Source: Georgenia_A wangjunii (lineage in GTDB: Bacteria; Actinomycetota; Actinomycetes; Actinomycetales; Actinomycetaceae). Taken from it: 64,000 nt of DNA. The position numbers and the translations under genes were made by a program. The notes below the pieces were generated by a model that was given only the letters and a program-made list of their open reading frames with translations, ran no database searches and was not told where the DNA came from. Of the stretch, positions 33,889 to 41,193 are shown piece after piece. The stretch's first letter is position 1, and every line of letters starts with the position of its first letter. The DNA is taken from assembly GCF_036421915.1 (NCBI RefSeq), contig NZ_JAZGOM010000005.1; one strand, 5' to 3'.

Positions 33889-34983
33889 GTGCAACGCATC
33901 GTCGCGATCGACATCGCCCGCGGTCTCGCTGTCCTCGGCATGTTCGCCGCCCACCTCGGCCACGAGGTCGGCGGTGAGCCGGCGCCCGGATGGCTCGTCG
34001 TGGCCGACGGCCGGTCGGCCGCGCTCTTCGCCGTCCTCGCCGGCGTCTCCATCGCGCTCTTCACGGGCCGCCGCACGCCACCGACGGGTGCGGCGCTCTC
34101 GCTCGCGCGGCTACGGGTCTTGTCCCGGGCGGGCGTGATCCTCGTGCTCGGCGCGCTCCTCATGCTCCTCGGCACACCGGTCGCCGTCATCCTCCCGTCC
34201 TACGCCGTCACGTTCCTCCTGCTCATCCCGGCACTGCGCGCGCGGCCCCCGCTCGCCCTCACGCTGGCGGCCGTCATGGCCGTCGTCGGGCCGACGCTCG
34301 TCGCCCTGGCGACGACGGACCCGGCGGGCGGGGAGAGCTGGCTCGTGCGGACCACCGGCACCGACAGCGGGTTCGTCCTCGACCTCGTCATGACGGGCTA
34401 CTACCCCGCCCTCGTCTGGGTGGCGTACATGCTCCTCGGCCTCGGCCTCGGCCGGCTCGACCTGGGCGCGACGGCGGTGCAGGTGCGCCTTGCCGTCGTC
34501 GGCGTCGTCCTCGCGCTCGCCGGCTACCTCGGCGCCGACGCCCTGCTGGCCGGGCTGGGCCCCGACGCCGGACCGCTCGCCGAGAAGCTCGTGCGCGCCG
34601 AGCCGCACGACGACTCGACCCTCGAGCTCCTCGGCAACAGCGGCGTGGCGATCGCCGTCCTCGGGGTGCTGCTCCTCGCGGCGAACGCACGCGCGGTGCG
34701 GGTCGTCCTCCACCCCGTCGCCGCGACGGGGTCGATGGCCCTGAGCGCCTACGCGATCCACATCGTCGCGATCTTCCTCCTCGGCAACGACGTCGTGTGG
34801 CGCACGGAGTCCAACGCCGTCCTCGCGTGGTTCGTCCTCGTCACGCTCGCAGCCGCGACGGCCTGGCACCACTGGCTCGGCCGGGGCCCGTTCGAGCGCG
34901 TCCTGCGCTGGGTGAGCGTGGGAGCCGCACCGGACCCCGCGCCGCGGCCGTCACAGGTTGGTAGCGAAACCGGCGGACTATAG
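33889..34983 (+). CDS. DUF418/DUF1624-type membrane protein (acyltransferase-like)
   Basis: A 364-residue protein with about 9-10 membrane segments. It starts MQRIVAIDIARGLAVLGMFA, the D-x-A-R-G-L signature of the YeiB/DUF418 and heparan-N-acetyltransferase-like families. DGRSAALFAVLAGVSIALFT and TGSMALSAYAIHIVAIFL are also typical. These proteins are thought to move acyl groups or envelope precursors across the membrane; the substrate is unknown. The leaderless GTG start is clear. It is divergent from the giant surface hydrolase, so a shared envelope role is possible (inference). Confidence 0.85.
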   Translation: MQRIVAIDIARGLAVLGMFAAHLGHEVGGEPAPGWLVVADGRSAALFAVLAGVSIALFTGRRTPPTGAALSLARLRVLSRAGVILVLGALLMLLGTPVAVILPSYAVTFLLLIPALRARPPLALTLAAVMAVVGPTLVALATTDPAGGESWLVRTTGTDSGFVLDLVMTGYYPALVWVAYMLLGLGLGRLDLGATAVQVRLAVVGVVLALAGYLGADALLAGLGPDAGPLAEKLVRAEPHDDSTLELLGNSGVAIAVLGVLLLAANARAVRVVLHPVAATGSMALSAYAIHIVAIFLLGNDVVWRTESNAVLAWFVLVTLAAATAWHHWLGRGPFERVLRWVSVGAAPDPAPRPSQVGSETGGL

Positions 34984-35066
34984 CAGACGGGGTGTGACGA
35001 GGAGTACATTCGCGGCATCCTCACCGGTCCCTGGCCGCGCTGAGGTCCTGGTGAAAGGGGATCGCG

Positions 35067-35615
35067 ATGAAGCGCTTCTTCCGGGTCGTCCTCGGGCTCA
35101 TGCTCGGGCTCGCCCTCATCGGTCCCGTAGCCTCCTCCGCCCAGGCGGCGCCGTACTGCGGGATCTACTGGGGCTCGTTGGCGAAGTCCGTCCCGACGAT
35201 GTCGGGCCACGCCTCGATGCTCAACCTCCGCACGGGTGAGCACCCGTGCTTCGACCGCATGGTCATCGACGTGCGCGGCGACGTGCGCGGCTACTCCGCC
35301 CGCTACGTCAACCAGGTCTACGCCGACGGCTCGGGCTTCCTCGTGCCGCTGCGCGGCGGCGCCCGCCTCGAGGTCGTCGCGACCGTGCCGACCTACGACG
35401 GCGCCGGGCACGTCACCTACCGCCCGCGCAACAGCCGGGAGCTGAGCAACGTGAGCGGCTACCGGACCTTCCGGCAGATCGCCTCGGCCGGCAGCTTCGA
35501 GGGGCAGACCACCATCGGTCTCGGCGTCCGCGCGCGGCTGCCGTTCCGGGTGTTCATCCTCGACGGCCCGGGCGACCACTCGCGCCTCGTCATCGACGTG
35601 GCGCACCTCTGGTAG
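35067..35615 (+). CDS. Secreted AMIN-like domain protein
   Basis: A 182-residue secreted protein: signal peptide MKRFFRVVLGLMLGLALIGP ending at AQAAP (residues ~28-32), two cysteines (PYCG, HPCF), then an AMIN-like domain. FDRMVIDVRGDVRGYSARYV, GSFEGQTTIGLGVRARLPFR and VFILDGPGDHSRLVIDVAHL align closely with the lipoprotein at 4214-4900. No lipobox, so it is released or wall-associated. ATG 35067 has an AAAGGGG ribosome site. A strong terminator follows. Confidence 0.82.
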   Translation: MKRFFRVVLGLMLGLALIGPVASSAQAAPYCGIYWGSLAKSVPTMSGHASMLNLRTGEHPCFDRMVIDVRGDVRGYSARYVNQVYADGSGFLVPLRGGARLEVVATVPTYDGAGHVTYRPRNSRELSNVSGYRTFRQIASAGSFEGQTTIGLGVRARLPFRVFILDGPGDHSRLVIDVAHLW

Positions 35616-35621
35616 CGGGGC

Positions 35622-35655
35622 CCCCCGTCCGGGTCGCCCCCGACCCGGGCGGGGG
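35622..35655. terminator. Terminator between the AMIN-like and VOC genes
   Basis: CCCCCGTCCGGGTCG pairs with CGACCCGGGCGGGGG around a CCCC loop (one G-T pair), 7 bp after the AMIN-like stop codon. It also serves the convergent VOC gene. Confidence 0.75.
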
Positions 35656-35675
35656 ACAGCCGCGCGCCGTCGCGC

Positions 35676-36077
35676 TCAGTCGTCGCGCGGGGACAGGACG
35701 CAGAACTCGTTGCCCTCTGGGTCGGCGAGGACGACCCAGCTGACGTCGTCGCCCTGCCCGACGTCGACGCGGCTCGCGCCGAGGTCGAGGAGCCGCTGCA
35801 CCTCGGCCTCCTGGTCGTCGTTCCCGCCCGGCGCGAGGTCGAGGTGGAGGCGGTTCTTCACCTCCTTGCCCTCCGGGACCGGCACGAACACGAGGCCGGG
35901 GCCGCGCTGCTCGGGCGGGATGTCGTGCCAGTCCTCGACGAAGACGTGCGGCGGGACGAGGACGACCTCGTCGTCAGCCTCGTAGGCGGTGCGCCAGTCG
36001 ATGGCCTCACGCCACCAGGCGGCCTGCGCCTTGACGTCCCGGCAGTCGATGACGACGGAGTACCAGCGGACGGGCAT
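35676..36077 (-). CDS. VOC superfamily (glyoxalase/bleomycin-resistance-like) protein
   Basis: A 133-residue protein with the paired beta-alpha-beta-beta-beta repeats of the VOC fold: VRWYSVVIDCRDVKAQAAWW at the start and DVSWVVLADPEGNEFCVLSP at the end. KNRLHLDLAPGGNDDQEAEV is the central strand with the usual His. The family includes metal-dependent dioxygenases, antibiotic-binding proteins and isomerases; nothing decides between them. A GGAAGGAA ribosome site supports ATG 36077. Confidence 0.85.
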   Translation of the reverse strand: MPVRWYSVVIDCRDVKAQAAWWREAIDWRTAYEADDEVVLVPPHVFVEDWHDIPPEQRGPGLVFVPVPEGKEVKNRLHLDLAPGGNDDQEAEVQRLLDLGASRVDVGQGDDVSWVVLADPEGNEFCVLSPRDD

Positions 36078-36132
36078 CGGATTTCCTTCCGTACGGCCGG
36101 CCGCGGTGCCGGCGGTGGGTCGAGCGTAGGCC

Positions 36133-36183
36133 TTGACACACCGTGGCGACCAGGCCCAGGATGTGTCAGGTAAACATGACACA
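36133..36183 (+). promoter_or_regulatory. Promoter and operator of the XRE/membrane-protein operon
   Basis: TTGACA (36133-36138) and CAGGAT (36157-36162, 18-bp spacing) form a plausible promoter. Directly after it TGTGTCA-N8-TGACACA (36162-36183) is a perfect inverted repeat. GGTAAACATGACA (36169-36181) is echoed by GGTAGACCTGACA (36190-36202), which reaches the first start codon. These are good candidate sites for the XRE regulator at the operon's end. Confidence 0.6.
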
Positions 36184-36201
36184 GCGGAAGGTAGACCTGA
36201 C

Positions 36202-36357
36202 ATGGACACCACTCGCTCACGGTTCTCGCTCGGCGCGGCGGTCGCCGTCGGAATCGGCACCGGAGCGGCGTTCGCCGCCTCCGCGGGACCGGTGGGATAC
36301 GCGTTCGGCGCGGTGATCGGTGCCGTCCTGTTCGCGGCCTCGAACGCCAAGCGGTGA
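36202..36357 (+). CDS. Small membrane protein, 51 aa
   Basis: A 51-residue protein, MDTTRSRFSLGAAVAVGIGT followed by a Gly/Ala-rich pair of hydrophobic segments, ending NAKR. No family recognised. A GGAAGG ribosome site lies upstream, and its stop codon overlaps the next start (GTGA). It is the first gene of a three-gene coupled operon ending with an XRE regulator. Confidence 0.65.
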   Translation: MDTTRSRFSLGAAVAVGIGTGAAFAASAGPVGYAFGAVIGAVLFAASNAKR

Positions 36358-36716
36358 GGTTCTTCGCGGCGTCGCTCCTCGCCTACGCCGCGCTCCTCGG
36401 GCTCTCGGCCTGGCTCCTGTCCGGAGAGCTGCTCGCCGGCTCACCGTGGCGGTACGCCGTCGCCCTCCTGCCGGTCCCGCCGGCGGTGGCGCTCGTCGTC
36501 AGCGCCGTGGCCCGGTACCGGCGGATGGACGAGGTGGTCCAGCGGATCCACCTCATGGCGCTCGCCGTCTCCTTCGCCGTGACGGCGGTCGTCGTGTTCT
36601 CGTGGGGCTTCCTCGAGGGCGTCGGACTGCCTCCCCTCGGCGGGTTCGGCGCGTTCGGGGTGCTCACGGCCACCTACGTCCTCGGCCTCCTCTGGGCACG
36701 CGGCCGGTTCCGATGA
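36354..36716 (+). CDS. Membrane protein, 120 aa, in XRE operon
   Basis: A 120-residue protein with four hydrophobic segments (about 3-24, 34-53, 68-87 and 97-114) and a conserved-looking cytoplasmic loop RYRRMDEVVQRIHLMALAVS. Similar small proteins often sit next to a short XRE regulator in actinobacteria; the function is unknown. It starts at a GTG overlapping the previous stop codon and its own stop overlaps the XRE start (ATGA), so all three proteins are coupled. Confidence 0.75.
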   Translation: MRFFAASLLAYAALLGLSAWLLSGELLAGSPWRYAVALLPVPPAVALVVSAVARYRRMDEVVQRIHLMALAVSFAVTAVVVFSWGFLEGVGLPPLGGFGAFGVLTATYVLGLLWARGRFR

Positions 36717-36907
36717 GGAACCGGCTGCGTGTCCTGCGGGCCGAACGGGCCTGGACCCAGCAGGACCTCGCCCAGCGCCTCGGCGTCTCCCGCCAGGCGG
36801 TCAACGCCATCGAGACGGGCAAGCACGACCCGTCGCTGCCGCTCGCGTTCCGGCTCGCGGCCGTCTTCGGGCGACCGATCGAGGACCTGTTCACCCCGGA
36901 CGAGTAA
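36713..36907 (+). CDS. XRE family HTH regulator, 64 aa
   Basis: A 64-residue DNA-binding protein that is almost only a helix-turn-helix: MRNRLRVLRAERAWTQQDLA, then QRLGVSRQAVNAIETGKHDP and SLPLAFRLAAVFGRPIEDLF. This is the YozG/short HTH_3 type. It is coupled (ATGA) to the 120-aa membrane protein, which may control it by sequestration (inference). The likely target is the inverted repeat at 36162-36183. Confidence 0.92.
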   Translation: MRNRLRVLRAERAWTQQDLAQRLGVSRQAVNAIETGKHDPSLPLAFRLAAVFGRPIEDLFTPDE

Positions 36908-36944
36908 GCCCCCCACCCGCCCCATCCCCACCCACCCCGCACCC

Positions 36945-36961
36945 ATCATGCAGAACTGCCA
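36945..36961. repeat. Dispersed repeat, copy 3 (variant)
   Basis: ATCATGCAGAACTGCCA after a C-rich tract, 37 bp past the XRE stop codon; it differs from copies 1 and 2 by one base in the core (AAC for AAG). Confidence 0.55.
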
Positions 36962-37061
36962 CACGTCCACGGCGTGAGGGCGTGCGCGTGCCCGGGAGGT
37001 GCGCGCTTGCGGGGCGCCGGGCGGAGCGCGTCGCCAAGAGCGCATGGTCGGGCCGCAGCCG

Positions 37062-37067
37062 TACGCT
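37062..37067 (+). promoter_or_regulatory. -10 box of the DNA polymerase gene (leaderless)
   Basis: TACGCT, 6 nt, then GTG 37074. This identifies the true start, upstream of the duplicated segment. Confidence 0.55.
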
Positions 37068-37073
37068 CGCGGC

Positions 37074-38899
37074 GTGGAGATCGTCGTGACGCTGACCCAG
37101 GACGGCGTCCACCTCTCGCCGGTGGCACCCGCCGGCGGCAGTAGTGCCGCGAGCGCGGAAGAAGACGGCGAGCGCGCTCTCGCCGTCGCCGTGCCCGCGG
37201 TCCCCGANGCGTCCACCTCTCGCCGGTGGCACCCGCCGGCGGCAGTAGTGCCGCGAGCGCGGAAGAAGACGGCGAGCGCGCTCTCGCCGTCGCCGTGCCC
37301 GCGGTCCCCGAGGCCCTCGACCGCGCAGCCTTCGCGCGCCGGGCGCGGGACCTCGCACCCCAGCGCCCCCGCTGGGTCTGGGCGGACACCACCGCCGTCT
37401 ACCCGGTTCTCCTCGAGGCCGGCGTGCGGGTCGAGCGGTGCTACGACCTGCGGCTGTGCCGGGCCATCCTCGACCGCGCCGCGGGCCGAGCAGAGCCGCA
37501 CCCCGCGTGGGACACACCCGCGGCACCGACGGACCCCGACGCGGTGCCCACGCTCTTCGAGACGCTCCCGCTTTCCCCGGACGAGGTGCTCGCCGAGCAC
37601 CGCCGCCAGCGCGCCGTCGTGGCAGGGCACCCGGACGCCGGCCGGCTGGCGACGCTCCTCGCGGTCGAGTCGGCCGGAGCGCTCGCCGCGGCCGAGATGC
37701 GCCACGACGGCCTGCCCTGGAGCCACGAGATCCACGACCGGGCGCTCACCGAGGCGCTCGGCCCCCGGCCGCACCACGGTGAGCGGCCGCTCGTGCTGGC
37801 CGCCCTCGCCGACGACATCCGAGCGGCCCTCGACGCGCCGCGGCTCAACCCCGACTCCGCCGTCGAGGTCCTGCGGGCCCTGCGCTCGGCCGGTATCGAG
37901 GCGCACACGACCCGCACGTGGGAGCTGCGCGAGATCGACCACCCGGCGATCCCCCCGCTGCTCGAGTACAAGAAGCTCGCCCGGCTGCACGCCGCCAACG
38001 GCTGGGCCTGGCTCGACGCCTGGGTGCGGCCCGGCCCGCGCGGGCGCTTCCACGCCGAGTACGTCCCCGGTGGGGTCGTCACCGGCCGCTGGGCCGCGCG
38101 CGGCGGCGGCGTGCTCCAGCTCCCCAAGGCGATCCGGGCCGCGGTCGTCGCCGACCCGGGGTGGCGGCTCGTCGTCGCCGACGCCGCCCAGCTCGAACCT
38201 CGCGTACTCGCGGCGGTGTCCCGCGACGAGCGGATGGCGAGCGCCGGCCGCGGGGCGGACCTGTACCAGGGACTCGTCGACTCGGGCGTCGTCGACACCC
38301 GCGCGCACGCCAAGGTCGCCATGCTCGGCGCGCTCTACGGCGCGACGAGCGGCCAGTCCGGTGAGCTCGTGCCGCGGCTGACGCGGGCGTTCCCGCGCGC
38401 CCTCGCCGTCGTCGAGGAGGCGGCCCGGCGCGGCGAGGCCGGCGGCACCGTGCGGACGTGGCTCGGGCGGACGTCGCCCACGCCCCCCGAGCGCTGGCAC
38501 GAGGTGCAGCGCCGTGCGAGCGAGGACGGCGCGACCGAGGCGGACCGTCGTCGCGCCGGCACCGCCGCCCGCGACTGGGGCCGGTTCACCCGCAACTTCG
38601 TCGTCCAGGGGTCGGCCGCCGAGTGGGCCCTGTGCTGGATGGCGGACCTCCGCGCCCGTCTTCGACTCCTCGCGCCAGGCGCCGACGGCGGGAACGGGAC
38701 GGACGCCGGGGGCCGCCCGCACCTCGTCCTCTTCCTTCACGACGAGCTCGTCATCCACACCCCCGCGGATCTCGCCGAGGACGTCGCGGCCGCCGTGCGG
38801 GAAGCCGCCGAGTCCGCCGGCAGGCTGCTCTTCGGCACCTTCCCGGTCGACTTCCCGCTCGACGTCGCCGTCGTCGAGAGCTACGGCGACGCCGTCTGA
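37074..38899 (+). CDS. Family A DNA polymerase (bifunctional 3'-5' exonuclease/DNA polymerase type), broken by a 104-bp duplication
   Basis: A compact PolA-like enzyme. Motif A is VVADAAQLEPRVLAAVSRDE, motif B AKVAMLGALYGATSGQSGEL and motif C LVLFLHDELVIHTP. The N-terminal part (RPRWVWADTTAVYPVLLEAG) corresponds to the exonuclease-like domain. The family is commonly annotated as bifunctional 3'-5' exonuclease/DNA polymerase in actinobacteria. From leaderless GTG 37074 the frame reads MEIVVTLTQDGVHLSPVAPA and is then shifted by a 104-bp tandem duplication (37105-37208 and 37209-37312) with an N at the junction. Removing one copy gives a continuous 573-residue protein, so this is probably an assembly error. 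A ligase gene follows. Confidence 0.85.
37105..37312. repeat. Tandem duplication of 104 bp with N at the junction
   Basis: 37105-37207 is repeated base for base at 37209-37311, and N (37208) corresponds to G at 37312. The 104-bp period is not a multiple of three and shifts the polymerase frame. This is the signature of two contig ends with the same sequence joined by one N. Confidence 0.85.
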
Positions 38900-38939
38900 G
38901 CACGGCGCACGCGCGCGGGCGGACGTCCATGCCCGGTGC

Positions 38940-38945
38940 CAGACT
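38940..38945 (+). promoter_or_regulatory. -10-like box of the DNA ligase gene (leaderless)
   Basis: CAGACT, 7 nt, then GTG 38953. Confidence 0.45.
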
Positions 38946-38952
38946 CGGCACC

Positions 38953-40470
38953 GTGCTGCTGACCCGGCTCGTCGAGACCTCCGCCGCCCTCGCGGCCACC
39001 CGCTCGCGCCTGGAGAAGCGCTCGCTCCTCGCCGAGACGCTCCAGGCGTGCGCGCCGGAGGAGATCGACGTCGTCGCGACGTACCTCTCGGGCCAGGTCC
39101 GCCAGCGGCGCACCGGCCTAGGGTGGCGCTCGCTCGTCGCCATGCCTGAGCCCGCGCCGACGCCCACCCTCACCCCGACCGCCGTCGACGCGGCGCTCGA
39201 GGAGATCAGCGCCCTCGCCGGGACCGGCTCGCAGGCCGCCCGCGCGGCCGCCGTCGCCACGCTCTTCGGCGCCGCGACCGCGCCCGAGCAGCCGTACCTC
39301 CAGGCCCTCGTCCTTGGCGAGCTCCGCCAGGGAGCGCTCGACTCGCTCCTCCTCGACGCCATCGCGGCGGCGGCGGACGTCCCGGTCGCGGCCGTCCGCC
39401 GGGCGGCGATGTTCAGCGCCGCCTCCGGGCCCATCGCGCTCGCTGCGCTGACCGGCGGGGAGACGTCGTTGGCCAGGTTCCGCCCCGAGGTGGGCCGGCC
39501 GGTGCGGCCGATGCTCGCCTCCGCGGCCCCCACGGTCGCCGACGCGCTGGAGAAGGTCGGCAGTGCCGTCGCCGCCGACTGCAAGATCGACGGCATCCGG
39601 GTCCAGCTCCACCGCCGCGGCGATGAGGTCCGCGTCTTCACCCGCTCCCTCGACGACATCACCGACCGCGTGCCGGACGTCGTCGACGTCGTCCGGGCGC
39701 TCGACGTGGAGTCCGCCATCCTCGACGGCGAGGCGATCGCGCTCGGCCCAGAGGGGCGTCCGCGACCGTTCCAGGAGACCGGGTCGCGTGCCATGAGCCG
39801 CGACGGGGCCGCGCTGCGCGCCCAGGTCCCGCTGACGACGTACCTCTTCGACCTCCTCCACCTCGACGGCCGCGACCTCATCGACGCCCCCGCCGCCGAG
39901 CGGTTCGCCGCCCTCGAGCGCCTCGTACCGGCCGGTGCCCTCGTGCCGCGCCGGGTGAGCGCGGACCCGGCCGAGCTCGCCGACTTCTTCCGCGAGGTGC
40001 TCGCGCTCGGCCACGAGGGCCTCGTCCTCAAGGACCTCGACGCGCCCTACGACGCGGGCCGCCGCGGCGCCGCGTGGGTCAAGGTCAAGCCCCGCCACAC
40101 CCTCGACCTCGTCGTCCTCGCCGTCGAGTGGGGCAGCGGCCGGCGCCAGGGGTGGCTCTCGAACATCCACCTCGGCGCCCGCGACGGCGACGGCTTCGTC
40201 ATGCTCGGCAAGACGTTCAAGGGGATGACCGACGAGATGCTCGCGTGGCAGACGGAGCGCTTCCTCGCCCTCGAGACCTCCCGCGAGGGGCACGTCGTCC
40301 ACGTCCGCCCCGAGCAGGTCGTCGAGATCGCCTTCGACGGGATCCAGACCTCGCCGCGCTACCCGGCGGGGATGGCGCTGCGCTTCGCCCGCGTCCTGCG
40401 CTACCGCGACGACAAGAGCGCTGCCGAGGCGGACACGGTCGACGCCGTCCGCGCCCTCGCCCTGCCGTGA
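38953..40470 (+). CDS. ATP-dependent DNA ligase (LigB type)
   Basis: A 505-residue single-strand-break ligase. The adenylation motif I is ADCKIDGIRVQLHRRGDEVR (nucleophilic Lys in KIDG), followed by SAILDGEAIAL, YLFDLLHLDG, GHEGLVLKDLDAPYDAGRRG and WVKVKPRHTLDLVVLAVEWG (motif V). The N-terminal ~190 residues are the helical DNA-binding domain and the C-terminus the OB domain. Start GTG 38953 gives the usual LLTRLVETSAALAATRSRLE and has a -10-like box 7 nt upstream. It follows a family A polymerase gene by 53 bp, suggesting a repair pair. Confidence 0.94.
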   Translation: MLLTRLVETSAALAATRSRLEKRSLLAETLQACAPEEIDVVATYLSGQVRQRRTGLGWRSLVAMPEPAPTPTLTPTAVDAALEEISALAGTGSQAARAAAVATLFGAATAPEQPYLQALVLGELRQGALDSLLLDAIAAAADVPVAAVRRAAMFSAASGPIALAALTGGETSLARFRPEVGRPVRPMLASAAPTVADALEKVGSAVAADCKIDGIRVQLHRRGDEVRVFTRSLDDITDRVPDVVDVVRALDVESAILDGEAIALGPEGRPRPFQETGSRAMSRDGAALRAQVPLTTYLFDLLHLDGRDLIDAPAAERFAALERLVPAGALVPRRVSADPAELADFFREVLALGHEGLVLKDLDAPYDAGRRGAAWVKVKPRHTLDLVVLAVEWGSGRRQGWLSNIHLGARDGDGFVMLGKTFKGMTDEMLAWQTERFLALETSREGHVVHVRPEQVVEIAFDGIQTSPRYPAGMALRFARVLRYRDDKSAAEADTVDAVRALALP

Positions 40471-40544
40471 CTAGCGCGCCACTCCACCGGCACCGCACTC
40501 AACTGCGACCACAGGGCCCGGCGCGCCACGGGAGGATGGTCGGC

Positions 40545-41144
40545 ATGAACCTCGACGCGCAGCGCCGCCTCATCCTCTCCGGCGCCATGTACAACGACCT
40601 CACCGACGAGCTCGTCCATGCCCGCGAGCAGACCGTGCTCGCGACGGATCGGTACAACGCCAGCTTCGGCCAGCCCGCCGACGTGCGCGAGGCGATCCTC
40701 GGCGAGCTCCTCGCGCGCGTCGGGTCGCGCGTGCACGTCGAGCCGACGTTCCGCTGCGAGTTCGGCTTCCACATCACCGTCGGCGACGACGTCTACGTCA
40801 ACTTCGACGCCGTCATGCTCGACGGCGGCGGCATCACCATCGGCGACCGCGTCCTCATCGGGCCTCGCGTCGGCATCTACACGTCCAACCACGCGCTCGA
40901 CCCGGCCGAGCGTGCCGCCGGCGCCTGCTACGCCAAGCCCGTCGTTCTCGGCGACGACGTGTGGATCGGCGGTGACGTCACGATCAACCAGGGGGTGACG
41001 ATCGGGGACGGTGCGGTCATCGGTTCGGGAAGCGTCGTCACCCGGTCGGTGCCCGCGCGCACCGTCGCCGCCGGCGTGCCCGCCCGGGTCCTGCGCACGA
41101 TCACCGACGCGGACCGCACGGGATACCTCGACGCGCCCCACTGA
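40545..41144 (+). CDS. Sugar O-acetyltransferase (maltose/galactoside type)
   Basis: A 199-residue left-handed beta-helix acetyltransferase. MNLDAQRRLILSGAMYNDLT is the maltose-acetyltransferase N-domain; FRCEFGFHITVGDDVYVNFD and IGPRVGIYTSNHALDPAERA (catalytic His in NHALD) are the LacA/Maa core; GDDVWIGGDVTINQGVTIGD and SVVTRSVPARTVAAGVPARV form the final hexapeptide coils. ATG 40545 is 9 nt from the GGGAGG ribosome site, better than the ATG at 40536. Confidence 0.92.
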   Translation: MNLDAQRRLILSGAMYNDLTDELVHAREQTVLATDRYNASFGQPADVREAILGELLARVGSRVHVEPTFRCEFGFHITVGDDVYVNFDAVMLDGGGITIGDRVLIGPRVGIYTSNHALDPAERAAGACYAKPVVLGDDVWIGGDVTINQGVTIGDGAVIGSGSVVTRSVPARTVAAGVPARVLRTITDADRTGYLDAPH

Positions 41145-41181
41145 GGGCGCCGCCACCTGCGAGGGCGTCACGCCGCTCTGC

Positions 41182-41187
41182 GAGACT
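41182..41187 (+). promoter_or_regulatory. -10-like box of the helicase gene (leaderless)
   Basis: GAGACT, 6 nt, then GTG 41194. A weak match at the first position. Confidence 0.35.
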
Positions 41188-41193
41188 GGCCCC

